This document shows positions 26,096 to 38,124 of a DNA stretch of 64,000 nucleotides, piece after piece (the stretch's first letter is position 1; each line of letters begins with the position of its first letter). Source of the stretch: Acanthopagrus latus. Its lineage: Eukaryota; Chordata; Actinopteri; Spariformes; Sparidae. Under the pieces are notes generated by a model, which worked only from the letters and a program-made list of their open reading frames with translations, was not told the origin of the DNA and searched no databases. The position numbers and the translations under genes are program-made. The stretch covers positions 15,469,971 through 15,533,970 of the forward strand of contig NC_051052.1 of NCBI RefSeq assembly GCF_904848185.1. The letters run 5' to 3'.

Positions 26096-29000
26096 TTGGT
26101 TGGCACTATTTATTTCTGTATTAATATCTCAAATGTGCATCTATAAAGAGGCAGTGTATCGCTATCCAGGGAGTGAAAGGGGGCAGTGGGGCGCATAAAA
26201 ACTGGCTGCGGCACTAAAGCTGAGGTCTGCATTCGGCTCTGTATTGGCTGTAAAGAAATGTAATGGGTTGGCTTTGCAAGACTGGCTGAAGCCTCACACC
26301 TGTTTTATTACAGCAAAGCTGCTAACTTGATAAGGAGGAAGAGGTAGCAACTGAATAATGAGACACACTCACTGCAAACAGAACACACAGGGATGCAGAG
26401 TCAGTTGAATCAAAGCGACAGAGTAAAAATGGAAGCTTAAACTTACAGATGGCGCTTTCTCCCCGACTAAAAGAAAATCATGTGGAAAAAGTAAAGGATA
26501 AGAGAAGGAAAAGCGTGGAGGACCTGTGACTGAGCTTTGTGAGGAAGATGGAAGAGTCGAGGGGGAGGAAGAGGAGGGTGGAGAGGAGGCCGGTGAGGGG
26601 TGTAAATGTGGCCCAGTGACCAACGGCTGGAAGGGGGCATGATGACCTACAGGAGCAGAGGTCATATACAAGTCAAAGTGGGGCCCCGGTCTGCAACACC
26701 AACACCGAATAAACAACACAGCAGCAAGGCAGAACCACAGCGATGACAGAGCGGCTGCATGGCAACAGTGTGGAACAGCACGATTACTGTTATACAGCGA
26801 AACTAAAGCGAGAGCAAGTCGTGTTAACGCCACATTTATATAGCAACTCCTGCACAACAAATCACTCCCAGCAAGATGAGTATGGCACGACAACTTAACA
26901 AAACCCTGCAAAAAGCACCTCACAAAACAAAGTCGTTCAAGTTTTGCCAAATCATGAAAAATTCTGCCAATGAGGTGAGATAGCTTACGTTTCATGGTAC
27001 TGCTTCATATGACATGACACCCATCTCAAGATGAGTCTACTGATCAGGTCATTCAGTGTAATTTGGTAAATGATGCTACCTTTTAATACAAATTTGACAT
27101 TTTTTTAAACTTGTCATATTCATGTCAAACAGGCCTAATTATCAAAATGAATTAAACTGTTTAACTTTTAGCGTTAACGTGATCCCTCTTGCATGATCTC
27201 ATGGGGAAGCAGACCTAAACAAATTCGAGATTAGACTGGTGGTGCAGCAACAGGAGGTGAGATTTGAACTGTCTGTCAACAGCAGTATGCTAGCTAACAT
27301 TAGCTTTAAGGGCTAGAATAATAACTATTGCCTCTCTCATTGGTTGTTGTTGGAAAGTACTGATGCAATCATCTAGATTTTAAATCGTAAAATCAAACAT
27401 GTTTGATGTTATCAGGGCAGCCCAGATGAGTCTATCAGCTGTTCAGGAGACAGTAAACACACTCAACACACTCTCAGTAATCCAAACTCCATGTATGGAC
27501 TGCGACTACAAATCCGACAGGATGGCAGTTCTTACGTTTTGCACCTTTAAAAGTGAAATCATCGACAAAGGACCCTTTATGACAGCAGTCCTAAACATTC
27601 ATGTTCATGACAGGTTGACATGGTTATGACGACGTAATGTCAGTCGAATGAACACCACGTCAAAGAAAGTCTTTCCCATTTGGGTTTTGAGTTTTTTAAG
27701 GAAGCTCTCCCAAAGCACCAAGAAAATGAATGAGCAGCTATTTTCACTTCACTGGAAGGCCTTTTCACTCCTTACAAGCAACACAAGGTTGTAAAACTAC
27801 AATCATACATGGTTAGGGTCACGTATTCCATCTCATGTCGAAGCTACACTCAGATTACAGCAACATGCCGATGCTGATCAGAGACGATAGAGTCACATCA
27901 GACACACTCACACTCATAAGGGCAAGTTAAGTGGATGTTGAGGGAGATTTACAAGCCGATATGCTCACACACACAACATAAATATAATTAGGAGGGTGTG
28001 AAGAAACGATACTCATGGGCAGAGAAATAAAGCAACAGTATTTTAAAGCACAGGGGCTGGAGACGTGCTGCAGGATGGAGATTATGGCTGGCAGGTGGCA
28101 GGAATATTAAGTGAATCCTGCAGTATCTTTGCCCCGCTGCACACCACAAGCCATTAACTATGCCACACACACGTATGAACACGGGGAGGGAAAAAAGGCA
28201 ATTAATGGTTAATGTGACGGTTGCAGAGTCAGCAGATTGTGTGTACACATGCTATCGTACATCGTCTCTGTAGGCACAGGACCACACGCACAGGAGGTGA
28301 GCGAACAGCACCGCTTACGCTCAGTTTTTTTTTCTGCCTTTGCTCATTGTCTCATATCACTCTAACTTTAGAAAGTGAGACCATTCCTCCATCACCATCT
28401 CTTTCTTCCATGGCTCACAGTATGTCAACGGACTTAAATTTGGTCGAAGCGCACTGATATAGCAGCCGCCGTAACTCTACACCCGGGCCCTTTAGACACA
28501 CACGTGTGCCGTTGTGCCAGTCAATGCGTGTCGGTGGAGGAGGGGAAATGTATGCGACGTGGGTTAGCATGACTATTTTAAAGCTCTGTCGGGGGTTAAT
28601 GGGAGGTTGAGACGGTTACAGATAGACTTTGTGACGCTGTGGTTGGCTGATGCATGAAGAAAGGCCACACACATTTGCACATGAACACACAGACCCAGAA
28701 ATTCACAACAGAATGTGGGACACAAGTATCTGATATCACACAGCCAGGGCAGAGTATCGAATGGCAATATTTTGTTGTTACTGACTGAAATTAGGCTTGT
28801 GGCATTGGTAACGACTAATTTACCTCATGTTTTGGTGGAAATTTAAGCTTAGACTAATCGTCTAGTCTTAAAATGGAGACACTGGTGGAAACCAACACTG
28901 GTTTTGTCCTGGGTCAAAGCATTTTAGCATTCTGGCCAGACAGTTAGACATCTGTGAAATCATTTATATTCCACTAAAGATGCGACCAAAGGCTGAAAAA

Positions 29001-29118
29001 TAGGTAAAACATTATGTCTAGATTTTTTATTCATTATGTCAGAGTGGGGAGGGCTGTATGCCTGAATTATGGAGTAATGCACGAAGTGCTGAGGTCACAG
29101 AAAGTGCAAAGGACATGC

Positions 29119-29350
29119 CACGGCAGGGGCTCAGGGGTAAAGCCTGCGTCTTGTTATTGAAAGGTCAGTGGTTTGATTCCTCAGGTCTGCATGTTGACGT
29201 GTCCTTGGGCAAGAAACTGAACCCAAAACTGCTCCTGATGTGGTCGGTGCCTTGCATGGCAAACATCGCGATCAGCGTATAAATGTATGTATGTATTACT
29301 GGAAGCTGTTTTGAACAAAAGCTTATGCCTAAATGCCCTAAAATGTAAAT
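29119..29350 (+). mobile_element. tRNA-derived SINE
   Basis: The 5' part resembles a tRNA. It has an A-box-like stretch around GGGCTCAGGGGTAAAGC and a clear B box, GGTTTGATTCC, at 29170-29180. It is followed by the phrases TGTCCTTGGGCAAGA and GCTCCTGATG, and by a tail with AAAAGC and CTAAATG motifs ending AAATGTAAAT. This order is typical of tRNA-head fish SINEs with an L2-like tail. It lies in an anks1b intron, opposite to the gene. A functional tRNA is unlikely because the cloverleaf is degraded and flows into the SINE body. Confidence 0.8.
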
Positions 29351-29690
29351 AAGCCAGTATCATATTTGTCTTGATTATGTCGTACCACCTTTCCTGATAT
29401 TATACCATTAGTGCTAAGCTATTGTAAAATGAACAAACTCAACAGTCAAGTGTATTTCAACTTCGTAGGACTTGGTGTACATCAAATACACTAAAAAAGC
29501 TTTATAAACAGGTTTACAGTAGCAGGCAGCCGCTGCAGTTTGGCGTATAGCTCAGACACATCAGAGGCGCCTGCACACGACAGCATTTCGATGAGGCTCT
29601 CATGGACTGAAATGTCAATAAATTAATTCTCCATGCAGGGCTGCAGTATGTAGCAGTCTTCCACTTGAGGAGTCTTTATCTTCTTACACA

Positions 29691-29693
<3 letters not shown>

Positions 29694-29748
<55 letters not shown>

Positions 29749-29758
29749 CTCTCTCTCT
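29694..29758. repeat. (CA)n followed by (TC)n compound microsatellite
   Basis: About 26 CA units run to 29745 and are followed directly by a short CT run. Another CA run follows at 29765-29779. Confidence 0.95.
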
Positions 29759-29941
29759 TTCTAACACACACACACACACGTGAGGCGAGGCGAGCCAAGC
29801 AGGCCTCCCCTGAGCTCAATGCAAACAGGCCTCATCAATCAGCCCAGTGTGTAAGAGACTGCAGGGACAACAAGACAGAGCGGACGCTTAACAGATCAAA
29901 TATCCACCTACACCTCCGCCACACTGTCCGCTGGGCCAAGA

Positions 29942-29943
<2 letters not shown>

Positions 29944-29982
<39 letters not shown>
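29944..29982. repeat. (CA)n microsatellite
   Basis: A perfect CA run of about 19 units in an anks1b intron. Confidence 0.95.
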
Positions 29983-29983
<1 letters not shown>

Positions 29984-30334
29984 AAACACAAGCGCTCCAG
30001 GATAATCCCAGTGAGCCAAACTGAGTTGATGTAGTTGAGCAGGGATGAGAGACCGGGACAAATCGGAGCAAAGGGATGGAAACTGTGGACAGATTCCCGT
30101 GTGAATGAGACAGAGTTGATGGGGATGCTGGTTAGTTCAAGAGGTGGTATGAGAAGTTAAAGAGAAAATCCATCTTAAAATACAATTCTGTCCTGGATGT
30201 TTATTTTGAAAAGAAAAGCTGTAAGAAGTTGAGGATCCAATAAATAGAAGTACTACTCAGCAAGGAAAACAAGTTTACTTTAGGATGGATTTTCCCTTGG
30301 AACGGTGGTGCGGTTGTGCGGCAGTGATGCTTAC

Positions 30335-30502
30335 AGATTTGCGGATGTTGACTCGAGGTTTGGGGACAGGTTTGCTGGGCTTGCTGTCAAAGCTCTCCGG
30401 CAGTGTGGACGATCCGTGGCCGCTCTTCCTGGCTTGCAGGGCCAGCTGGTAGGCCACCTCGAAGGCCTGGCCGAGTGTCAGGATGATCTCATACGCCAAG
30501 TT
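30335..30502 (-). CDS. anks1b: anks1b exon: end of PTB domain and proline-rich linker (56 aa)
   Basis: The exon lies between a CAG acceptor (30503-30505) and a GTAAGC donor, phase 0 at both ends. It encodes NLAYEIILTLGQAFEVAYQL, the C-terminal helix of the PTB fold that packs on the peptide-binding groove, followed by a Ser/Pro/Lys-rich linker containing KPSKPVPKPRVNIRKS. Both blocks are strongly conserved in ANKS1A and ANKS1B. The PVPKPR stretch could be an SH3-type ligand, which is inference only. Reading through the donor would add 19 residues and then a stop at 30275-30277. Confidence 0.95.
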
Positions 30503-30591
30503 CTGACAAGAGGGTGAAGGCACACAGCTGTTAGAATACTAATGTGACCGTAAAGGTACTTTTGTTTTGAAGTTTCGGTGCGAGTACTGAC
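30503..30591 (-). other. anks1b: anks1b short intron (89 bp)
   Basis: This is the shortest intron of the gene in the window, with a GTCAGT donor and a TTGTCAG acceptor. It splits the PTB domain between FTAFDV and NLAYE. Confidence 0.9.
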
Positions 30592-30729
30592 CACATCAAA
30601 AGCAGTGAAAACGTGGCAGTAGTGGTGACTAGACTTGAGGTCTTTGGTGATGTAGGCAAATGTAGACAGATCCTCTGGATCTTGAGCCGCACACGAGATG
30701 TTACGTATCTCATGTTCTGCTATGATGTT
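30592..30729 (-). CDS. anks1b: anks1b exon: PTB domain core (46 aa)
   Basis: The exon encodes NIIAEHEIRNISCAAQDPED, then an LSTFAYITKD block and HYCHVFTAFDV. This is the central beta-sheet of the PTB domain, including the I(R)NISCAAQDP strand typical of Dab/ANKS-type PTB domains that bind NPxY-like peptides. The acceptor is a pure CT tract ending in CAG (30730-30732) and the donor is GTCAGT (30591-30586). It is phase 0 at both ends and 138 bp long. The next exon lies only 89 bp downstream. Confidence 0.96.
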
Positions 30730-32977
30730 CTGGAGAGAGAGAGAAAAACGAGGGGAAGAAACAGAAGGCAAAAGATGAAGATGAAGAGGTGTGGAAAGCG
30801 ATTGTTGATTATCTCCAGTGAGCCACTTCATGGAAAAACAAATCTGATTTATTATTCATCCCATTTCACATATCCCAAAAACCCTAATCACTGCAGCGCA
30901 ATTTTGGTTTGAGAGTTTTTCCAGAGTCACCGAGTTGGAAATTGTCCTCCGGTAATGTCACCAGAGAAAACTCTGACTTTGTGTTGTGTTAATTAACGCA
31001 CAACTCGGAGCTGTGAGTTATAGAACATCAGAGCCTCAATGGAAAGTTTTAACATTGGGTAAACATATTTTTTGTCATACTAAGCAGTTCTCTTTCTATT
31101 GTCTTTGAGTCTATAAAAAGATATGAGTCTGTTGATCATTTTTGTAAGGAGAGTTGTTATTTGGACGCTGGCACTACAGATGACCTACGAAGAGGGAGGA
31201 CTGGAGAGCTGAATTCTGACTTCTCCGTGTTGTGTCCTTTATCGTCTTAATTGATTTATTACCCTTATTATTGTTTCTCTGGTACCATTCTCTATTCGGT
31301 AAATAGGTTTCAGTGGTATCTGAGGACTTGGAGAAAGCTGAGCTGTAGATTTTTTGCAAATCTCAGGGCAGAGATAGACTCTAAACAGGCAGCGAGACGA
31401 TGCAAAATGAGTTGTGACTGCCTGATGGCCATGCTGGAGGCGGTACCAGCACTCTCTGTTCTGTAACCATGCAGAGCCAAGAGAAGACAAAAGCCTAACG
31501 TGAAACTGTTTGTGAAAAAAAAAAATTAACAGACACAACACATTGTGGAGTCTAGTGTCACAACACGTTCTCGCTGCCTTTAGCTTCAAATCATGGCGCC
31601 CTACCTACCCCTCTAGCATCAGTACTGCATGTGAAGGGCTTTGTGGTCAAGCTAGTCATAATACATAATATACAATGTGTGGGAAGACGTTTAAAATGAA
31701 GCTTGCTGATGAACAGTTCTGATAGAAAGATGTAAGATTACTTTGGGAATGTGTCATTTATGTCGTCAGACAGTCACGGTCTGGTTAGGGTTACGTACGT
31801 TCAACAAATCATTCTTGACTCTTTTGTCACAAATGGGAGGAAATCCCTGGTCTCCAGAGGGAAAGTCCTGTGAATCAGACACCCCTGACTCAGATTTTCT
31901 CACTGTCTGTACTACTGCACTGCCTGCTACGGATGCTTCAAGAAGTGACGCTACAGGGATACTACAGCGTCGACTACGAAGCCCAGGACCACTGACCAGG
32001 CTGCTAACCAGCTGACAGCCATGATGTCATGTGTCGCTGGAGTCTTTGCTAGAACTAAACAATTCATCAATATAATAACATTCAACATTCCACTGCAGAG
32101 ATGCATCGGCCTCCAAATAACGTTCTCCGGATCTAAGAGAAGATACTAGTTTGTTACAGACCCTGTAAAAAATGAACAACATCATGTTCTTTTGTGAAAA
32201 TAAAACTTACCATTCCTTCTAAAATCCTGACTCATATCACAAAACCTGTCAACATAATTGCAGTGTGGCTGTTTTCCTGCGTATTGTTCAGCACAAGTCT
32301 GTGCTCTGTGCTGTGTCGCCTGAGGAAAATCACTGAACTCCAAATGTACTGACTATCTGCAAATTATGCTTGTCTTCTGCTTTGTGTGTGTGTGTGTGTG
32401 TGTGTGTGCTGTGCATAAATACTTTTTTTTGCAAGCAAGCAGCTTATAATTATCTTAAAATAGTTTCTAGCTGTGCCCCAATTTTACCCACCTGAAGTGA
32501 ATTAGATTGTCTTATACTTATGCACAAGACTGATTGTCTCGTTTGTGTCTGAGCCGACGGAAACTCATTACACATCACAAATGAAAAAGTTGTTTTTTCT
32601 CCTGACTCGCGCTCGTCAACCATCGCTCAGCTGTCACTCCGGATGGACGAGGAATGAGTTTATGATTAACTGCGAAATTACTTGAAGTTTTTATTATGAG
32701 CTTTTTAAACATTCCATTAAGGATTTAATGAACTGAGCAGCTTGTTATTGATTCTTCTCAGCTCATCTATTTCATACTGATGATTTCCTGGTTGCGTTCT
32801 TTTACACCTTATTGATTTTTTTTTACATCGTATACTTTAAAATCAGTCAGGCCGCAGTTGAAGAAGACCTCAGCGAGCGCTGCCTGTGCTCGCCCTTTCT
32901 GACACCTGTTCAAAAGCCTGACCTTTCACGTGTTATTTGCAGTAGGCGTCACAGGAAGCGGGGGCTGTGAGCGTTAC
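30730..32977 (-). other. anks1b: anks1b intron (2.2 kb)
   Basis: A TG run lies at 32386-32408. I see no coding signal or clear mobile element apart from short A- and T-rich runs. Confidence 0.7.
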
Positions 32978-33064
32978 CTTATTTGTGGCGTCGATGAACT
33001 TCACTCCTTTGTAGGACACGGAGAGCACGATGGTCGGCACTTTCTTCATCTGTTCTGTCGACTT
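32978..33064 (-). CDS. anks1b: anks1b exon: PTB domain, KSTEQMKK to DATNK (29 aa)
   Basis: The peptide reads KSTEQMKKVPTIVLSVSYKG followed by VKFIDATNK. This gives the PTB beta-strands with the V-L-S-V-S-Y-K-G-V-K-F pattern shared with ANKS1A. It is 87 bp long and phase 0 at both ends, with a GTAACG donor. The acceptor is a NAGNAG tandem, so the first lysine may be optional; the longer form is annotated because the family has this lysine. The upstream intron side is strongly T-rich. Confidence 0.95.
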
Positions 33065-34996
33065 CTTGGAGCGCACAAAAAAACAAAAAGAACAAAAAGA
33101 AGAGAGAGGCGGCAATGACTTTCAGACACCGAAGAGGAATGAGCTACTATTCTGAAACGGGGACATTTTTAGCTTTTTTGGGGGCCCTGTGTGCCCCACT
33201 TTGTGAAACTATATTGAGGCGCTCCAAACCCTCTAAGGCTTGCATTTAACATTTAAACGCATCAGTGTGGTACACTTTAAGAAGGAAGGGAAAAGACGAA
33301 ACATATAAAAATATACCTTTCCCCTTCAGGAAAATGAAATAAATTATGCCAGATCAACCCTACAGTAAAATGGGCCTCATTGAATTATTGAAAATGACAA
33401 TTAGTCTCAGATTTTAAAGGATCTCAACTGAGTTTAAACCTTTTAGTTTGGTACAAGACTTAAATCCATGTCTGGGGACATATCAGGAGCATGTGAGAAA
33501 AACAAACAACCTGAATGAATAAAGTAAAGGACGAAGTAATCAAGATAATACATCAGTCTTCTGGTATCACTTCAATTCCAGCAGCTTCACGGGTTAAAGG
33601 TTTTCAGGCGCCTCATAAAACATCAGCTTCTGAATAACATCTCTGCAGCGTCGCATCCATCAAGTCTATTAGGGTACTACTATATATCTTTTGTCGTTCC
33701 TTTTAATTAAATATTGGCACTTGAACGCATGTCAATTATCTATATTTAAACTCATTATGCAGCGAGGTGCTGCGGAGAATCGTGTGATTTACAGCGATCT
33801 CTGCATCTCCCTCCAAGCCGTCAATCTACCTGCCAGGAGCTTTAATATATTCAAATAAATCGACATGAGATGATACTCCTATCCTGCGTTCACTTCTCGT
33901 CTTTCATCACCTGTCTCTCTGTATCCATATTTCCATCACACTCCGTCCTTCCTCCCCCTGCCAAATCTACTTTCTGCTATCCTTTCCATCTCTTTGTTTT
34001 CTCTTTGTTCTGTTTCCTTCCTCCCTGCTTGCTTGCGCATTGCCGCTGCGCTTCGGCCTTGTCAGGATCAGGTAGCGCTGAGAAGCTGACAAAGGCAGCG
34101 CTTGCCTGGCTTCGCTGGCAGATACCCAGCTAGAGGCTGTGATGTTGGGATCTCAACATCCACAGTGAAAGGATGGAGGGGCAGATGAAAGGAGGGATGC
34201 TGAGAACAGGCAGGGAAGACGCATAAGAAGATCCATAATGATACAACGCGCATCTCATTACGCTTAATTACGACCTTAGTGTGCAGCAAAGGAGCATCCA
34301 ACTGAGGAAGGAGAGAAGAAGAAGAAGAAAAGGATGCCATCTGATGTGGCAACAGGAATACAGAGACAGAAGAAGAGAAGCAGAAGGGGAGAGGAACAGA
34401 AAGCTTTGCTCATGAATATTAAATCTATCTTCACGCTGCAGCAGCACAGGGTGAGAGCGAGGGACGTTGAACTGAGGGGCCAGAGGAGAGAAAGAGCAAA
34501 AAGTGTTACGGTGAAATATGGCGAGGGCGAGTGAGCACGAAGAAAAGACCTGATAGCAGGAGACAGATAACAGCAGTGAGGAATAAAAGAGAGGAGGAAA
34601 CGGAGAGTGTGAGCAGCAGGAGGACACAAAGTGAGAGGAGCAGATAAGGTGATTTGAGGTAAAAGGAGGGTTACTGAGCCACCCAGGCTGGGATATTAAA
34701 AAATAAATCCATCCATTCACTGAATCCACCATCATGATATTTTAAGTTTGTTTAAGTTCTGGAGTGAGTGTGAGGGCAGCAACGTTATGAGACTGTGTCC
34801 CAGATTTAAAGGCCTGGTAAGGGCTGCTGGAGAAAATGTTAATATAACGTGCAGCCGTGTGCATTCATTTTCAGTTTATTATTGTCTCAGACCTCAATTT
34901 AGCAATATGAGTGTGTCCCCAGACCTCAGCAGTAGATGCTAATGATGCCGGTTTCCAAACAATAGCAGGAATAGAGTGTGTTAGGCTGCGCTTTAC
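33065..34996 (-). other. anks1b: anks1b intron (1.9 kb)
   Basis: In mammals a tiny exon for four residues (ANCQ, as I recall) can be included at this junction. I searched this interval by eye for such a 12-nt exon with AG/GT flanks and did not find one. A purine-rich stretch (about 34300-34640) explains the long pyrimidine-type ORFs read on the - strand. Confidence 0.65.
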
Positions 34997-35068
34997 CCTC
35001 ATTTTGGCACAAGCGTCTTGTGTGGACTCCGTCCCTCTCAGCTCCTTCACCAGCATGGAGCCCAGGTA
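34997..35068 (-). CDS. anks1b: anks1b exon: PTB domain, YLGS to AKMR (24 aa)
   Basis: A 72-bp exon encoding YLGSMLVKELRGTESTQDAC followed by AKMR. YLGS is the near-invariant first strand motif of PTB domains, and RGTESTQDACAKMR is the following helix characteristic of ANKS1 proteins. The acceptor is TTTTCACAG and the donor GTAAAG, phase 0 at both ends. An N-proximal fragment of this size is never a stand-alone gene; it joins EAY from the upstream exon. Confidence 0.96.
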
Positions 35069-36329
35069 CTGTGAAAAGACAAATAAACAGACGCTCAGGA
35101 GAATACAGACGTATGTGAGAGTCTGGTTATGGCTGCTTAACTCCAGATCTCTGCCACTCAGGTGGGCTGGCCGAGTTTTACACTTTACAGTACACTGTCA
35201 TGTTCTCTACATATGGCATCAAAAATCTCCTGAAATTTTCACATTTAAGAAGCTTGAACCAGGAAATGTTTGGCACGTTTGACCTATAAATGCAAACAGA
35301 AACTGTGGTTTGCTGAAGTGATTAAAACAATTTTTTGTTTTCCTGTACAGCTGAATTATTTGTATTGCCTTGATGAAATATACAGTCACATGTTTATTAG
35401 ATTTATAGCATTTATTATGGGAGTATACCTCTCTGTGACGGCTGTACTAACATGGAGTTTTATTGAATACACACAGAGACACAGTAGTGATTAAAACCAC
35501 CTTGAGAGGCTCCTGGAGAGACATTAAAACCAGAGTCTGGCAGGTCCTCGTCTCTGGACGCGACTTTGTGGTCAGACATTCTGCACACGTAGAATCTGAT
35601 TTAATAAAGAAGCTACTAATGGTGACAGTGTTTTACAGGGACAATGTTTATGTCGACATTACAGCACTTAATGGGTGCGACATTCACCACCTCGCAGTGA
35701 CCTTCCTGCTCATGGAACAGGCCTTATTCCCCAAAGTGGGAACCTAACAAGGCTTTTAGTGGATTAGAAGAGAAATATTTACACTTGTTTTTAATCTCCG
35801 CCTGTTTGACTCTACAGTACACGTCTCCAAGATTAAATCTCTGCATCACAGGATTTATTTTGTATTTGATTAGCGATACATTTGGGTATGGAGGCAAAAC
35901 CTTTCGCACAAATTGCTTTTCCTGATGAGTTAATTTTGTGTTGCACAGACTGTGACTAGAGTCCGGTCCTTGGCGGATCAGAATGAGGTCATCTGGGCAT
36001 GTTAATACTTTTTCTTGATTCAAGCTAACAGTCTTAAATCGCTGTTATGGCAGGGATGCTGGCACTTATCCTGGAAAATTGCATTACAGTTTTCTCAAGA
36101 CCAGCTGCTGTCTTGTCTAGCATGGCTCTGTGGCAGTAGCTGCTGGTGTACATAAACACAAATCTTTAATGAGGTCTGGATCAAATTCAGTGTCTGCAGC
36201 CATGTCAGGCTGTATTCAAGCCCAGTGGTGCTTTGAGGCCAGGCTAGACAGGCTAGTCACAGTGACAATGCTAACATACAGATGAACATCACCTTAGAGC
36301 TACACTACTGCGCTACATACAAAGTAGAG

Positions 36330-36465
36330 CCAAGACTTATAGCAAAGTCATTTGTTTCGCAGGATTTTAGCATGCAGCAAACTCTGGCGCTGAAAAATGA
36401 AGCTAAAAACAGCAGTTCCTTAAATAGCCACTTGAGGCTGGCTCGATTCAATCTATACTGAACGC
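36330..36465 (+). repeat. Interspersed teleost repeat fragment
   Basis: The phrases GCGCTGAAAAATGAAGC and GCCACTTGAGGCTGGCTC, in this order, belong to a repeat I recognise as very frequent in percomorph genomes. I cannot name the family. Ends are approximate. Confidence 0.55.
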
Positions 36466-38101
36466 TCGGTTTTAGTACCTGTGTCTTTTAAGCCCAGTCT
36501 GCTTTAATTGGTCAGCTGTCACAGGTCTGAACAGGCTCCGCCTTCTGTGTTTCTGCATCAGCTCCTTCGATGTTTTTGCGACCAGGGCTGTGCTGGGGCC
36601 GGTGACTGAATACGTTTCTTGTGGATTGAGCGTTTTGATACGCCACCTTCCCTCTAACCATTTCAGGTAAGCTGGGCTCTGACAATATGGTGACAACTGG
36701 AGACATTTCACTGAGCTTCACAATGGCTCTTCAAAAACCTGCTGCTGACGTCATGGAGTGTTTTATACAGTGAGAAATCAAGCAAACCTGTTTCATTGTT
36801 AGCACAGTTGTTTTAAGACAGACTCTAAAAATATTGAAACTGTCCATTAACACTGTCAGATGTTGTTTTTTTTCTAAATGATTTAAAGCTAGCTTTAAAC
36901 TTGACATTAATTAATGAAGTAGGAGAAGGACAGAAACATCTAATTATGACAGTATAGTTGGTGGATCCTAAGCTTGAATGGCTCTGTGTCATAAGTAACC
37001 AAGTTAAAGCCATAATTCTTCATAGATTCAAAAGAAAAAATCTACACTAGTCACAAAGGAAGGAAGGAGGTAAAAAGGCTGAAAGTCAACACCAAAAAGA
37101 ACTCTGTCATATTTTGTATAGTCGATGTTTCTGCAGAGGCTTTTAGATTAATATAAAAGAGCAGACAGAGCTGATGTTGAGATAACATTGTCTGTTAATG
37201 ATGTAGAGCGTGGTAATGATGTTAGAGTGTCTGCAGGGTTTTACTGGAAATGGATCTGTAATAACTTGAGATAATACGTTTTTAGGCTCTGGTTGTAAAA
37301 CTGACGTAATGAAGTTAGGATGTTTTCATGTCTGAAAAAAGTGGAGCTTTTGTTGATTTCGAGACCGCGATGAAAATGAGACCAGCGCCGATGCATCCTT
37401 TTGGCTTTTTACCATCCAACTTTCTCTATTAACACAAACACAATACCCTCCACTCGTTCCTCTCTTCCCCTCGTCGCTGTCTTAGCCATCTCATTTATTC
37501 TTATTCACTCTCCATCTCCCTCCAGCTTGCCAATGTTCATTCTGAGCGCTCTGCTTCCCCCTCTGTTGTGGCTCCCGCTCATTTATCTCACTCTCTGAGC
37601 TCTCTGGAGCCCGTTGTCCTGGGACAGCGAGCATTAGAGATGTTGTCATAAATGGCTCTGGGAAAGGACCTCCATATTTTCCCCCGACAGTCCACCCGTT
37701 GCACCCTCTCCACTATACCCGCAAAGCACATCGCCGGTGCAGTCGTACAACCGTCAGACGCCTAATGGTCTTCGCTGTTGATATCAATCTTCTGGAGGTG
37801 AGGAAATGAGAAAAAGGCGAGAAGACACACTCTTGAGATACTTGTCTCTTATTCACTGCTTCTATCTCATCTTTTCTTGCTTATATTCATATTTGATTTG
37901 GGTATCACGTCCCATTTGCTGGAAATGTTTCCATCTCTCTCCGACTATCCTCTCCTCTTCTCTCTCTCACTTATCATCTATCCCACGTCGACTTCATGTC
38001 TTCACCGCAGCCAATCAGAGCTTGCATCTCCGAGATAGGCAATTACATCCCATTTCTTTGTGTCTGAGAGCAAACGGCACTTCAGATTGCTTTTCCTGCA
38101 C

Positions 38102-38124
38102 TTTTTTTTTTTTTTTTTTTTTTT
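38102..38124. repeat. Poly(T) run, 23 nt
   Basis: An uninterrupted T run in an anks1b intron, read as poly(A) on the gene strand. Confidence 0.95.

Larger units (their letters stand above)
23513..30334 (-). other. anks1b: anks1b intron between PTB/tail exon and last exon (6.8 kb)
   Basis: The intron is bounded by a GTAAGC donor (30334-30329) and a CAG acceptor at 23513. It holds interspersed repeats (near 24008-24250 and 25440-26095, and the SINE at 29119-29350), CA tracts at 29694-29745 and 29944-29982, and a 208-codon open frame at 26995-26369 that contains candidate splice sites discussed under findings. No recognisable coding exon is present. Confidence 0.75.

Noticed and set aside
26369..26995. 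208-codon ORF on the - strand in an anks1b intron
   Set aside because: It is rich in Ser, Pro, Leu and Cys without a recognisable family, and overlaps a pyrimidine-rich tract. Only its candidate splice sites seemed worth noting.
29121..29195. Possible tRNA gene
   Set aside because: A and B boxes are present but the cloverleaf is degraded and the sequence continues into a SINE body and tail.
29665..30024. 119-codon ORF on the + strand
   Set aside because: It consists mostly of THTH from CA microsatellites.
34268..34735. 155-codon ORF on the - strand
   Set aside because: It translates a pyrimidine-rich strand in an anks1b intron into Ser, Leu, Phe and Cys; no domain and no splice context.
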